In this document: positions 1 through 7,709 of the stretch, piece by piece
Position numbering within the stretch: position 1 is the first letter of the stretch
Layout: the number at the start of each line of letters is the position of its first letter
NCBI RefSeq assembly: GCF_017526105.1
Contig: NZ_CP071839.1
Coordinates: forward strand, 6,610,001-6,674,000
DNA length: 64,000 bases
Origin: Streptomyces cyanogenus
GTDB taxonomy: Bacteria > Actinomycetota > Actinomycetes > Streptomycetales > Streptomycetaceae
Direction of reading: 5' to 3'
The notes under the pieces: generated by a model
The model's input: only the letters and a program-made list of their open reading frames with translations
Told to the model about the DNA's origin: nothing
Database searches by the model: none
Translations under genes and position numbers: made by a program

Positions 1-620
1 GCGGGGTGACCGCCTTCCTGGTCCCGGCCGACCGGCCCGGACTCACCGGCAGCGCGCTGGAGATGATCTCGCCGCACCCCATCGGCGCCCTCGACTTCGA
101 CGCCGTGCCCGTCACCGCCGCCGACGTGCTCGGCGCACCCGACCGCGGCTTCGCCGTCGCCATGGGCACCCTCAACCTCTTCCGCCCCAGCGTGGGCGCG
201 TTCGCGGTCGGCATGGCGCAGGCCGCGCTGGACGCCACCATCGGCCACACCCGCCGGCGCGAGGCGTTCCGCGGGAGGCTGATGGACCTTCAGGCCGTGT
301 CCCACCAGGTGGCCGAGATGGCCCTGCGTACCGAGGCGGCCCGGCTGATGGTGTACGCGGCCGCGGCGGCCCACGACGCGGGAGCCGCCGACGTCCCCCG
401 GCGCGCCGCGATGGCCAAGCTGCTCGCCACCGAGACCGCGCAGTACGTCGTCGACACCGCCGTCCAGCTGCACGGCGCCCGCGCCCTGCGCCGCGGCCAC
501 CTCCTCGAACACCTCTACCGCGAGGTGCGCGCGCCGCGCATCTACGAGGGCGCCAGCGAGGTCCAGCGGGGCATCATCGCCAAGGAGTTGTACGCCACGG
601 CACACGAGGAGGACCGGTGA
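1..620 (+). CDS. Acyl-CoA dehydrogenase, C-terminal part (gene starts left of window)
   Basis: Only the last ~206 codons are inside the window; the reading frame is open at base 1. The visible part is the C-terminal helical domain of a flavin-dependent acyl-CoA dehydrogenase. Near the end is the family signature IYEGASEVQRGIIAKEL, which in known members lies next to the FAD and substrate site, and the ...VDTAVQLHGA... segment before it is also typical. It would oxidise an acyl-CoA to the enoyl-CoA. The stop overlaps the GTG of the RidA gene by four bases (GTGA), so the two are probably co-transcribed, perhaps in a catabolic operon whose upstream genes are not visible. The substrate cannot be inferred. 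Confidence 0.9.
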   Translation, partial: GVTAFLVPADRPGLTGSALEMISPHPIGALDFDAVPVTAADVLGAPDRGFAVAMGTLNLFRPSVGAFAVGMAQAALDATIGHTRRREAFRGRLMDLQAVSHQVAEMALRTEAARLMVYAAAAAHDAGAADVPRRAAMAKLLATETAQYVVDTAVQLHGARALRRGHLLEHLYREVRAPRIYEGASEVQRGIIAKELYATAHEEDR

Positions 621-1015
621 CGACCGAGCGCGTCAACCCGCCCGGACTGGCCCCGCCCACGGGCTTCTCGCACGCCGTCGTCGCGACCGGCTCCCGCGTG
701 GTGTTCCTCGCGGGCCAGACCGCCCTCGACGGTGACGGCAAGATCACCGGCGAGACGCTGCCCGAGCAGTTCGGGAAGGCCCTCGGCAACCTCCTCACCG
801 CCCTGCGCGCGGCCGGCGGCACCCCCGCCGACCTCGCCCGGGTCACCGTCTACGCCACCGACGTCGCCGCGTACCGCGCCCACGCCGCGCAACTCGGCCG
901 GATCTGGCGGGAGTCGGCGGGCCGTGACTACCCCGCGATGGCCGTCGTGGAGGTCGTACGGCTGTGGGACGAGCGGGCACTGGTGGAGCTGGACGGGTTC
1001 GCCGTACTGCCCTAG
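617..1015 (+). CDS. RidA/YjgF/UK114 family protein
   Basis: A 132-residue protein with the size and pattern of RidA-family proteins: an N-terminal segment ending in VVFLAGQTALD, a central AGGTPADLARVTVY stretch, and a C-terminal block with PAMAVVEVVRL and a glutamate in the usual late position. Known members are small trimers that hydrolyse reactive enamine/imine intermediates, or act in amine or aromatic catabolism. It starts with GTG inside the stop of the acyl-CoA dehydrogenase gene, which implies translational coupling and a role in the same catabolic pathway rather than general housekeeping. The precise subfamily is not determined. Confidence 0.88.
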   Translation: MTTERVNPPGLAPPTGFSHAVVATGSRVVFLAGQTALDGDGKITGETLPEQFGKALGNLLTALRAAGGTPADLARVTVYATDVAAYRAHAAQLGRIWRESAGRDYPAMAVVEVVRLWDERALVELDGFAVLP

Positions 1016-1207
1016 GGCCCCGTCCGGATCACGCCGGGCTCGGTCCGGACCGGAGCCCCGGCACCCTCGCCCCCCTGGGCCGTACCCCCGCCGTTACCGG
1101 CCCGGACGTGGCCGTGACGCGCCACCGATGGGGCTACGGTCACGTCCTGCGGCCCGGACGCCCGGTACCAGTGGAGACCCTCGGCCCCTGGAACCGGGAG
1201 GTATCCC

Positions 1208-1630
1208 ATGCCCGTACGCCCCGTTCTCGCCACGGCCCTCGGCGCCGTCGCGCTGCTGTGCCCCGCCGCCGGCCCGGCCGCCGCCGGCCCCTCCGAGCTG
1301 ATCACCGTCGACCCGGTCGGCCGGCTCGCGTCCGACGGCACCGTGACGCTGTCCGGAACCTACCGCTGCACCGGCGCCACCGGGCCGGTGTTCGTCGGCT
1401 CCTCGCTCAGTCAGGGTGACGCCCGCCTCGAACCCGGGGGCGGCGGCGCCGCCCGGTGCGACGGCGCCGAGCACCACTGGGAGAACTCCGGCAAGGTCTC
1501 GGCGGCGACGCTGAGAGCGGGGGCGGCCCAGGCGGAGGCCACGCTCAGGGAGTTGCGCCCCTCGGGCGGCACCCCGCTGCCGGCCCTCCGCGCGGTGACG
1601 AGCCGGACCATCACGCTGAGCCAGGAGTGA
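1208..1630 (+). CDS. Small secreted protein (DUF6299-like)
   Basis: A 140-residue protein with a Sec-type signal peptide: a short basic start, a hydrophobic Ala/Leu-rich core, and a likely cleavage after AGPAAA near residue 26. The mature part opens with ITVDPVGRLASDGTVTLSGTY, an arrangement I recall from small secreted Streptomyces proteins grouped as DUF6299; that name is from memory. Two cysteines, in TYRC and ARCDGAE, could form a disulfide. A GGGAGG-like ribosome site (CCGGGAGG) lies about 6 bases before the ATG. It stands alone in a non-coding setting. Function is unknown; an extracellular or wall-associated location is the only firm inference. Confidence 0.75.
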   Translation: MPVRPVLATALGAVALLCPAAGPAAAGPSELITVDPVGRLASDGTVTLSGTYRCTGATGPVFVGSSLSQGDARLEPGGGGAARCDGAEHHWENSGKVSAATLRAGAAQAEATLRELRPSGGTPLPALRAVTSRTITLSQE

Positions 1631-1783
1631 CGCCGGGGGGCCTACCCGTCCGCCGTCCGGCCCGTCACCGAAGGGGCCGCACGGCCGCGGGTCCGGCGGA
1701 CCGTCGGACGCCCGGCGGCCGGTACCGCACCGCCTCGACCGCCGACGACGCCGGTCACCCCGGTTTCCTGGTCCGCGGCCGGT

Positions 1784-2599
1784 TCAGGCGCCGCCGAGCC
1801 CGTCCCGGTCCGGAGCCGGCCTCCGCCGGATCACCGGGGCGTCCGGCCGGCGCAGGGCGGCCACGAACTTGTAGCGGGACCCCCGGTACACCGAGCGCAC
1901 CCACTCCACGGGTGAGCCCTGCGCGTCCCGCGAGTGCCGGGACAGCAGCAGCATCGGCATCCCCACGTCGGTGGCGAGCAACTGTGCCTCGCGCGGGGTC
2001 GACAGCGAGGTCTCGATGGTCTCGTCGGCCTCGGCGAGATCGACGCCGTACACCTCGGTGAGCACCGTGTAGAGCGACGGGCAGGTGGCCAGGGACCGGC
2101 GCAGACCGGGGAAGCGCCGTACGGACAGGTGGGTCGTCTCGATCGCCATCGGGTCGCCGCCGGCCAGCCGCAGCCGCTCGATGCGCAGCACCTTCTCGCC
2201 GATCCCGATGCCGAGCAGGTCCGCCAGCTTCTCGTCCGCGGGCACCTCCGCGAGGTCCAGCACCTGCGAGGCCGGGGTGAGCCCCTGGGCGCGCATGTCC
2301 TCGGTGTGCGAGGTGAGTTGGAGCGTGCGGTACAGCTTGGGCTGGGCGACGAAGGTGCCCTTGCCCTGGATCCGGTCGAGCCGGCCCTCGCCGACGAGTT
2401 CCTGGAGCGCCTGCCGGACGGTGGTCCGCGAGGTGTCGAACCGGACGGCGAGCAGACGTTCCGCGGGCATGGCCGAGCCGGGCTGCAGAGCCTCGGCCAT
2501 GCTGAGCAACTGCTGCTTGATCCGGTAGTACTTCGGCACGCGCGCGGTGCGGCCGGACGCCCCTCTGTGCGGCTGGGCGCTGCTGACGTCGGTGGTCAT
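1784..2599 (-). CDS. dasR: GntR/HutC-family regulator, DasR type
   Basis: 271 residues. An N-terminal winged-helix domain (about residues 22-95) contains the GntR signature around FDTSRTTVRQALQELV and RIQGKGTFVA; a UTRA effector domain follows (about 105-250) with RIERLRLAGGDPMAIETTHL and VEWVRSVYRGSRYKFVA. The overall sequence closely resembles the Streptomyces DasR I recall. Known DasR represses chitin/N-acetylglucosamine uptake and several secondary pathways and is released by aminosugar phosphates. It is transcribed away from an ABC sugar importer, as in the known das locus, and three DasR-site-like elements lie between them, so autoregulation is likely. It begins with ATG after GGAAGG. 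It seems more diverged from S. coelicolor DasR than strict orthologues usually are, so a paralogue is possible. Confidence 0.85.
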   Translation of the reverse strand: MTTDVSSAQPHRGASGRTARVPKYYRIKQQLLSMAEALQPGSAMPAERLLAVRFDTSRTTVRQALQELVGEGRLDRIQGKGTFVAQPKLYRTLQLTSHTEDMRAQGLTPASQVLDLAEVPADEKLADLLGIGIGEKVLRIERLRLAGGDPMAIETTHLSVRRFPGLRRSLATCPSLYTVLTEVYGVDLAEADETIETSLSTPREAQLLATDVGMPMLLLSRHSRDAQGSPVEWVRSVYRGSRYKFVAALRRPDAPVIRRRPAPDRDGLGGA

Positions 2600-2651
2600 G
2601 CCTGCCTTCCCGGCTGTGTCGATGGGCTCCCGTTATAGCGACCAACTCCCT

Positions 2652-2667
2652 TATGGTCTAGTCCAAC
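2652..2667. promoter_or_regulatory. DasR-site-like element 1 (dasR-proximal)
   Basis: The 16-mer TATGGTCTAGTCCAAC has the conserved TGGTCTAG core of DasR sites (recalled consensus ACTGGTCTAGACCACT) and a partly degraded right half. It lies about 53 bp upstream of the dasR start codon, so it fits autoregulation of dasR. It is weaker than the dasA-proximal site. Confidence 0.55.
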
Positions 2668-2767
2668 TGAACGGTCCGGGCGAAAGGGGCGGAATGCGGA
2701 CGGCCGCACTCCGGTGACTTTCTCGTAACGGCCGGGACCGGCTTCCTGAACCACCCTTGACACCCCG

Positions 2768-2783
2768 AAAGGTCTAGGCCAAG
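2768..2783. promoter_or_regulatory. DasR-site-like element 2 (middle)
   Basis: The 16-mer AAAGGTCTAGGCCAAG keeps the GGTCTAG core and the right-half CC-A of the recalled DasR consensus but loses the outer bases. It sits 9 bp left of the strong site at 2793-2808, an arrangement that could allow cooperative binding. Taken alone the match is modest. Confidence 0.4.
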
Positions 2784-2792
2784 CTCCAGCGT

Positions 2793-2808
2793 ACTGGTCT
2801 ACACCATT
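2793..2808. promoter_or_regulatory. DasR-responsive element upstream of dasA
   Basis: ACTGGTCTACACCATT matches 14 of 16 positions of the recalled DasR operator consensus ACTGGTCTAGACCACT and is a near-palindrome. It lies about 95 bp upstream of the dasA start, where known das operons carry their operator. It is the strongest such site I noticed in the window. Confidence 0.75.
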
Positions 2809-2902
2809 AGTGGCCAGATCCCGAGCCCTACGTGTCAGCAGCGTCGTGCGCAGGTCACCGCAGAGGGCGTGGGGGGTTAGTGGCATCCCTGAGGAGGGTG
2901 GC

Positions 2903-4183
2903 GTGAAGCGCAAGCTTGCGGCCGCGATCGTGATCGCGGGCATGATGGTCTCCGTGTCGGCGTGCGGCGGGGACGACGGCGACGACAGCGGCAAGAACGC
3001 GGGACCGGACAGCTTCAAGGGCCAGACCCTGACGGTCTGGGCGATGGACGGCTCCACGCCGGACCAGTGGGTCAAGGACGTCACGGCCGCGTTCGAGAAG
3101 AAGACCGGCGCCAAGCTGAAGTTCGAGACGCAGAAGTGGGACGGGATCCAGCAGAAGATCACCACCGCCCTGTCCGAGTCCACCCCGCCGGACGTGCTGG
3201 AGGTCGGCAACACCCAGACCCCGGCCTACGCGGCGACCGGCGGCCTCGCCGACCTGAGCGACCTGAAGAAGGAGATCGGCGCCGACTGGACGCCGTCGGT
3301 CTCGCAGTCCTCCGTCTACGACGGCAAGCAGTACGCCGCTCCCTGGTACTTCGCCAACCGCGTCGTCGTCTACAACAAGAAGATCTGGGCCAAGGCCGGC
3401 ATCAAGGACACCCCGAAGACCCGGGACGAGTTCTTCAAGGACCTGGAGGCGATCGGCAAGAAGACCGACGCCGAGCCGATCTACCTGCCCGGCCAGAACT
3501 GGTACTTCTTCGACGGCCTGACCATCGGCCAGGGCGCCGACCTGGTGAAGAAGGAAGGCGACACGTACGTCTCCAACCTCGGTGACCCCAAGGTCGCCAA
3601 GGCCATGGAGATCTACAAGAAGTACGCCTCCTACTCCAAGGCGCCCAAGGACAAGGACGAGGCCACCCCGCAGCAGGCCGAGGTCTTCGCCAAGGGCAGG
3701 ACCGGCGCGTTCATCGGCATGGGCTGGGAGGCCGGTACGGCCGTCCAGGCCAACAAGGCCATCGAGAAGGACCTCGGCTACTTCACCATCCCCGGTGAGA
3801 CCGCGGGCAAGCCCGAGGGCGTCTTCCTCGGCGGCTCCAACCTCGCCGTCGCCCAGGGCAGCAAGAAGCAGGCCCTGGCCAAGGAGTTCCTGAAGGTGGC
3901 CCTCTCCGACGAGTACGAGGGCGAACTGGCCAAGCTCAACGGCGTCATCCCGAACAAGAAGTCCCTGGAGACCAGCCTCAAGGGCAACGCCGTCGCCGAG
4001 GCCGCCGCTCCGGCTGCCGCCGTCGGTGGCACCACCCCGCTGATCCCCGAGTGGGGCGCGGTGGAGAACAACCCGAACCCGATCAAGTCGTACATGACGG
4101 CCGTGCTGAACGGCAAGTCCCCCGCGGACGCCGCCAAGCAGGTCGAGAGCGAGATCAACAAGCGCCTGGCCCAGCAGAACTGA
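2903..4183 (+). CDS. dasA: ABC transporter sugar-binding lipoprotein, DasA type
   Basis: 426 residues from a GTG preceded by GAGGAGG. A lipoprotein signal peptide ends in the lipobox VSAC (Cys21), so the protein should be anchored outside the membrane. The rest is a family-1 solute-binding fold: LTVWAMDG near the N terminus, LEVGNTQTPAYAATGGL for the first hinge region, and IGMGWEAGTAV and GVFLGGSNLAVA in the second lobe. These stretches closely match DasA as I recall it, the chitobiose/N-acetylglucosamine-oligomer binding protein of Streptomyces. An in-frame upstream GTG at 2810 would overlap the operator and ruin the signal peptide, so 2903 is preferred. No ATPase gene is present; such importers commonly share MsiK encoded elsewhere. 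Confidence 0.88.
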   Translation: MKRKLAAAIVIAGMMVSVSACGGDDGDDSGKNAGPDSFKGQTLTVWAMDGSTPDQWVKDVTAAFEKKTGAKLKFETQKWDGIQQKITTALSESTPPDVLEVGNTQTPAYAATGGLADLSDLKKEIGADWTPSVSQSSVYDGKQYAAPWYFANRVVVYNKKIWAKAGIKDTPKTRDEFFKDLEAIGKKTDAEPIYLPGQNWYFFDGLTIGQGADLVKKEGDTYVSNLGDPKVAKAMEIYKKYASYSKAPKDKDEATPQQAEVFAKGRTGAFIGMGWEAGTAVQANKAIEKDLGYFTIPGETAGKPEGVFLGGSNLAVAQGSKKQALAKEFLKVALSDEYEGELAKLNGVIPNKKSLETSLKGNAVAEAAAPAAAVGGTTPLIPEWGAVENNPNPIKSYMTAVLNGKSPADAAKQVESEINKRLAQQN

Positions 4184-4190
4184 TGACCGC

Positions 4191-4219
4191 GCCGGGGGCG
4201 CCACGCCCGCGCCCCCGGC
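4191..4219 (+). terminator. Intercistronic hairpin after dasA
   Basis: A perfect 11-bp stem (GCCGGGGGCGC / GCGCCCCCGGC) with a 7-base loop begins 7 bases after the dasA stop. There is no T tract. In binding-protein-dependent importers such hairpins typically stabilise the upstream mRNA and lower permease expression relative to the binding protein; that role is inferred here. Confidence 0.7.
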
Positions 4220-4261
4220 TCACCTGTGTCGTCCGTACGGCCACGGAAGAGATGGCAACTC

Positions 4262-5260
4262 ATGTCAGTGCAGACCGAAGGCACGGACACGGCCGGGGAG
4301 CCCGCTGTCCGCAAGGCCCGGGTGCCGGTCCCGCCGGGCGGTGACAGCCGCACCGCCGGCGCCCCGTCCCGGCGCCGATCCGCCGCCCCCTACCTGCTCC
4401 TGCTGCCCGCCCTGCTGGCCACCGTGGTGCTGCTCGGCTGGCCCCTGGTCAAGAACGGCATGCTGTCGTTCCAGAACCTCAATCCGCGCCAGCTCATCCA
4501 GCACCTCACCGAGTGGAACGGCGTCGAGAACTACCGGGAGGTGCTGAGCGGCGGGGACTTCTGGCGGGTCGTCGAGCGCTCCGTCTTCTTCACCGCCGTC
4601 AACGTCGCACTGATCATGGTGCTCGGCACCCTGGTCGGCCTGCTGCTGGCCCGGCTCGGCGGCAGGATGCGGCTGCTGCTGATGATCGGTCTCGTCCTCG
4701 CCTGGGCCATGCCGGTCATCGCGGCCACCACCGTCTACCAGTGGCTGTTCGCCCAGCGCTTCGGTGTCGTCAACTGGGTGCTGGACAAGCTCGGCTGGCA
4801 CTCCATGGCCGACCACAACTGGCTGCAGACCCAGTTCTCCACCTTCGCCGTGATCACCCTGCTCCTGGTCTGGCAGTCCATACCCTTCGTGGCGATCAAC
4901 CTCTACGCCGCGACCACCACGATCCCCCGGGAGCTGTACGAGGCGGCCTCCCTGGACGGCGCCGGGGCCTGGAAGAGCTTCACCTCGGTGACCCTGCCGT
5001 TCCTGCGGCCCTTCCTGTACGCCACGACCTTCCTCGAGGTCATCTGGATCTTCAAGGCGTTCCCGCAGATCTTCGCGATGAACGAGGGCGGCCCCGACCA
5101 CCTCACCGAGACCCTGCCGATCTACGCCTACGTCGAGGGTGTCGGCAACCAGCACTTCGGAGTCGGCGCCGCCATCTCCTTCCTGACCATCCTGGTCCTG
5201 CTCGTCATCACCTCGTACTACCTGCGCATGGTGCTCAAGCAAGAGGAGGACGAGCTGTGA
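4262..5260 (+). CDS. dasB: ABC sugar transporter permease, MalF-like (DasB)
   Basis: 332 residues, predicted inner-membrane permease with six main transmembrane segments: a first hydrophobic helix at PYLLLLPALLATVVLLG, then the FFTAVNVALIMVLGTLVGLL region and further helices. The permease EAA loop, which contacts the ATPase, is visible as EAASLDGAGAWKSFTSVTLP. The chosen ATG (4262) starts MSVQTEGTD; an in-frame GTG 36 bases upstream has poorer spacing. It lies 78 bases after dasA and overlaps dasC by four bases (GTGA). It would form the translocation pore with DasC and import aminosugar oligomers captured by DasA. Confidence 0.87.
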   Translation: MSVQTEGTDTAGEPAVRKARVPVPPGGDSRTAGAPSRRRSAAPYLLLLPALLATVVLLGWPLVKNGMLSFQNLNPRQLIQHLTEWNGVENYREVLSGGDFWRVVERSVFFTAVNVALIMVLGTLVGLLLARLGGRMRLLLMIGLVLAWAMPVIAATTVYQWLFAQRFGVVNWVLDKLGWHSMADHNWLQTQFSTFAVITLLLVWQSIPFVAINLYAATTTIPRELYEAASLDGAGAWKSFTSVTLPFLRPFLYATTFLEVIWIFKAFPQIFAMNEGGPDHLTETLPIYAYVEGVGNQHFGVGAAISFLTILVLLVITSYYLRMVLKQEEDEL

Positions 5261-6087
5261 AGCGCTCGCTCTTCGGCCGCTTCTGGCCCAACGCGACCGC
5301 CGTCGTCCTCTTCGTCGGCTTCGTGTTCCCCGTGTACTGGATGTTCGCCACGGCCTTCAAGCCGACCGGCGACATCATCGCCGAGGACCCGGTGTGGTTC
5401 CCGACCGACGCCACCCTCGAACACTTCAAGAAGGCCGTCGACGCGGACCACTTCTGGACCCTGGTCCTCAACTCCGTCACCGTCACGGTCCTGTCGGTCG
5501 TCTTCTCGCTCGTCATCGCCCTGTTCGCCGCCTTCGCCCTGGCGCGGATGCGGTTCAAGGGCCGGCGCGGTCTCATCGTGACGTTCATGCTGGCGCAGAT
5601 GGCCCCCTGGGAGGTCATGATCATCGCCATCTACATGATCGTCCGGGACAACGACATGCTCAACAGCCTGGTCCCGCTCACCGTCTTCTACACGGTGATG
5701 GTGCTGCCCCTCACCCTCCTCACGCTGCGCGGCTATGTCGCCGCCGTGCCCAAGGAGCTGGAGGAGTCGGCGATGATCGACGGCTGTACCCGCACCCAGG
5801 CCTTCGTCAAGGTGATCTTCCCGCTGCTCGCGCCCGGCCTGATGGCCACCTCGCTGTTCGGCTTCGTCACCGCCTGGAACGAGTTCCCGCTCGTCCTGAT
5901 CCTCAACAAGGACATCGAGAAGCAGACCCTGCCGCTGTGGCTGTCCCAGTTCCAGACCGCCTTCGGCGACGACTGGGGCGCCACCATGGCCGCCTCGTCC
6001 CTGTTCGCGCTGCCCATCCTGATCCTCTTCATCTTCCTGCAACGCAAGGCTGTCAGCGGTCTCACCGACGGCGCCGTGAAGGGATGA
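5257..6087 (+). CDS. dasC: ABC sugar transporter permease, MalG-like (DasC)
   Basis: 276 residues from GTG within the dasB stop (GTGA overlap). Six transmembrane helices are evident, starting with NATAVVLFVGFVFPVYWMF and including VTVTVLSVVFSLVIALFAAF. The EAA loop is EESAMIDGCTRTQAFVKVIFP, near residue 175. The C terminus (LQRKAVSGLTDGAVKG) is the common MalG-family ending. It pairs with DasB in the importer. The gene overlaps the next one by ATGA, so dasB, dasC and the hydrolase are almost certainly one translationally coupled unit under the dasA promoter. Confidence 0.87.
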   Translation: MKRSLFGRFWPNATAVVLFVGFVFPVYWMFATAFKPTGDIIAEDPVWFPTDATLEHFKKAVDADHFWTLVLNSVTVTVLSVVFSLVIALFAAFALARMRFKGRRGLIVTFMLAQMAPWEVMIIAIYMIVRDNDMLNSLVPLTVFYTVMVLPLTLLTLRGYVAAVPKELEESAMIDGCTRTQAFVKVIFPLLAPGLMATSLFGFVTAWNEFPLVLILNKDIEKQTLPLWLSQFQTAFGDDWGATMAASSLFALPILILFIFLQRKAVSGLTDGAVKG

Positions 6088-7607
6088 CGTCCCCGATGAC
6101 CACCATCGCCACCACCGCGTCCGGCGGCGGCTCCGCAGCGGGTGACACCCTCGCCCGGGACGCCCTCGCGGTGCTGCAGCCGGGGTTCGACGGCACCACC
6201 GCCCCCGACTGGGTGCGCCGCCGCCTCGGCGAGGGCCTCGCCTCCGTCGCCCTGTTCGGCCGCAACGTCGTCGGCGAGGAGCAGGTCACCGCGCTCACCC
6301 GGCAGTTGCGCGCCGAGCGCGACGACCTGCTGGTCGCCATCGACGAGGAGAGCGGCGACGTCACCCGCCTCGACGTGCGCACCGGCTCCTCCTTCCCCGG
6401 CAGCCACGCCCTCGGCGCCGTCGACGACCCCGGTCTCACCCGGGCCGTCTCCCGCGAGCTGGGCCGCCGCCTGGCCGCCTGCGGCGTCACCTTCGACTGG
6501 GCACCCTCCGCCGACGTCAACGCCAACCCCGACAACCCCGTCATCGGCGTCCGCTCCTTCGGCGCGAGCCCCGACCTGGTGGCCCGGCACACCGCCGCCT
6601 GGGTCGAGGGCCTGCAGTCCACCGGCGTCGCCGCCTGCACCAAGCACTTTCCCGGCCACGGCGACACCAACGTCGACTCCCACCACGCCGTGCCCCGCAT
6701 CGACGTGGACGCCGACACCCTGTACGAACGCGAACTGCCCCCGTTCCGCGCGGCGATCGCCGCCGGCACCCGGGCGATCATGAGCGCGCACATCCTCGTG
6801 CCGGCGCTCGACCGGGACCGCCCCGGCACCCTGTCCCGGCGCGTGCTCACCGAGCTGCTGCGCGGCGAACTCGGCTACCAGGGCCTGATCGTCACCGACG
6901 GCATGGAGATGCGTGCGATCTCCGGCACCTACGGCCTGGAACACGGCGTGGTCCTCGCCATCGCGGCCGGCGCCGACGCCATCTGCGTGGGCGGCGGACT
7001 GTGCGACGAGGGCACCGTACTGAAGCTGCGGGACGCGCTCGTGGCCGCCGTACGCTCCGGGGAACTGCCCGAGGAACGGCTCGCCGACGCCGCGGCCCGG
7101 GTCCGCGACCTGGCCGCCTGGACCGTCGCGGCCCGCGGTGACGCGGAGAAGACGCCGGCCGCCCCGGAGATCGGCCTGGTCGCGGCCCGCCGCGCGCTGA
7201 CCGTGACCCGCGCGGGCGCCGCCGCACCGGTCACCGCACCGGTGTACGTCGCCCAGTTCAACCCCACGCCCAACATCGCCGTCGGCGACGAGACCCCCTG
7301 GGGCGTCGCCGCCGAGCTGGAGCGGCGGCTGCCCGGCACCGCCTCCGGCTCCTTCACCGGCGAGGGCGCCGGTGCCGCCGTCCTCGCCGCGGCCGAGGAC
7401 CGCCGGATCGTCGCCGTGGTCCGCGACGAGCACCGGCACGACTGGATGCGCTCCGCGCTCGACACGCTGCTCGCCGCCCGGCCCGACACCGTCGTGGTCG
7501 AGATGGGCCTGCCGCAGGCCCCGCCGCGCGGCGCCCTGCACATCGCCACCTACGGCGCCGCCCGGGTGTGCGGTGTGGCGGCGGCGGAAGCCGTCGTCGC
7601 GGGCTGA
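6084..7607 (+). CDS. dasD: GH3-family beta-N-acetylglucosaminidase (DasD/NagZ-like)
   Basis: 507 residues. The glycoside hydrolase family 3 domain carries the NagZ signature KHFPGHGDT (about residues 187-195) followed by DSHH, whose histidine acts as general acid/base in NagZ-type enzymes. The nucleophile is Asp272 in VTDGMEM. No signal peptide is seen, so it should cleave imported chito-oligosaccharides in the cytoplasm to N-acetylglucosamine. The C-terminal ~150 residues, after the catalytic barrel, form a second domain as in longer GH3 members. The ATG overlaps the dasC stop (ATGA); a second ATG 12 bases on is an alternative start. Position at the end of dasABC supports the dasD call. Confidence 0.83.
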   Translation: MTSPMTTIATTASGGGSAAGDTLARDALAVLQPGFDGTTAPDWVRRRLGEGLASVALFGRNVVGEEQVTALTRQLRAERDDLLVAIDEESGDVTRLDVRTGSSFPGSHALGAVDDPGLTRAVSRELGRRLAACGVTFDWAPSADVNANPDNPVIGVRSFGASPDLVARHTAAWVEGLQSTGVAACTKHFPGHGDTNVDSHHAVPRIDVDADTLYERELPPFRAAIAAGTRAIMSAHILVPALDRDRPGTLSRRVLTELLRGELGYQGLIVTDGMEMRAISGTYGLEHGVVLAIAAGADAICVGGGLCDEGTVLKLRDALVAAVRSGELPEERLADAAARVRDLAAWTVAARGDAEKTPAAPEIGLVAARRALTVTRAGAAAPVTAPVYVAQFNPTPNIAVGDETPWGVAAELERRLPGTASGSFTGEGAGAAVLAAAEDRRIVAVVRDEHRHDWMRSALDTLLAARPDTVVVEMGLPQAPPRGALHIATYGAARVCGVAAAEAVVAG

Positions 7608-7621
7608 CCCACGGGCTCACC

Positions 7622-7645
7622 GGCCGCCCGCCGCAGCGGGCGGCC
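7622..7645 (+). terminator. Terminator of the das operon
   Basis: A perfect 10-bp GC stem (GGCCGCCCGC / GCGGGCGGCC) with the loop CGCA starts 14 bases after the hydrolase stop. It separates the das operon from the next plus-strand genes. There is no T run, which is normal for streptomycete terminators. Confidence 0.75.
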
Positions 7646-7709
7646 CACTCGATCGTGCTCCATTCCCGGATCTCCACCGCACTCTGTGTTCCAGTTCCAG
7701 AGGAATCGC

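Noticed and set aside
2810..2902. N-terminal extension of dasA from the GTG at 2810
   Set aside because: It would overlap the region just behind the operator, would place Arg-rich sequence before the lipoprotein signal, and has no ribosome site.
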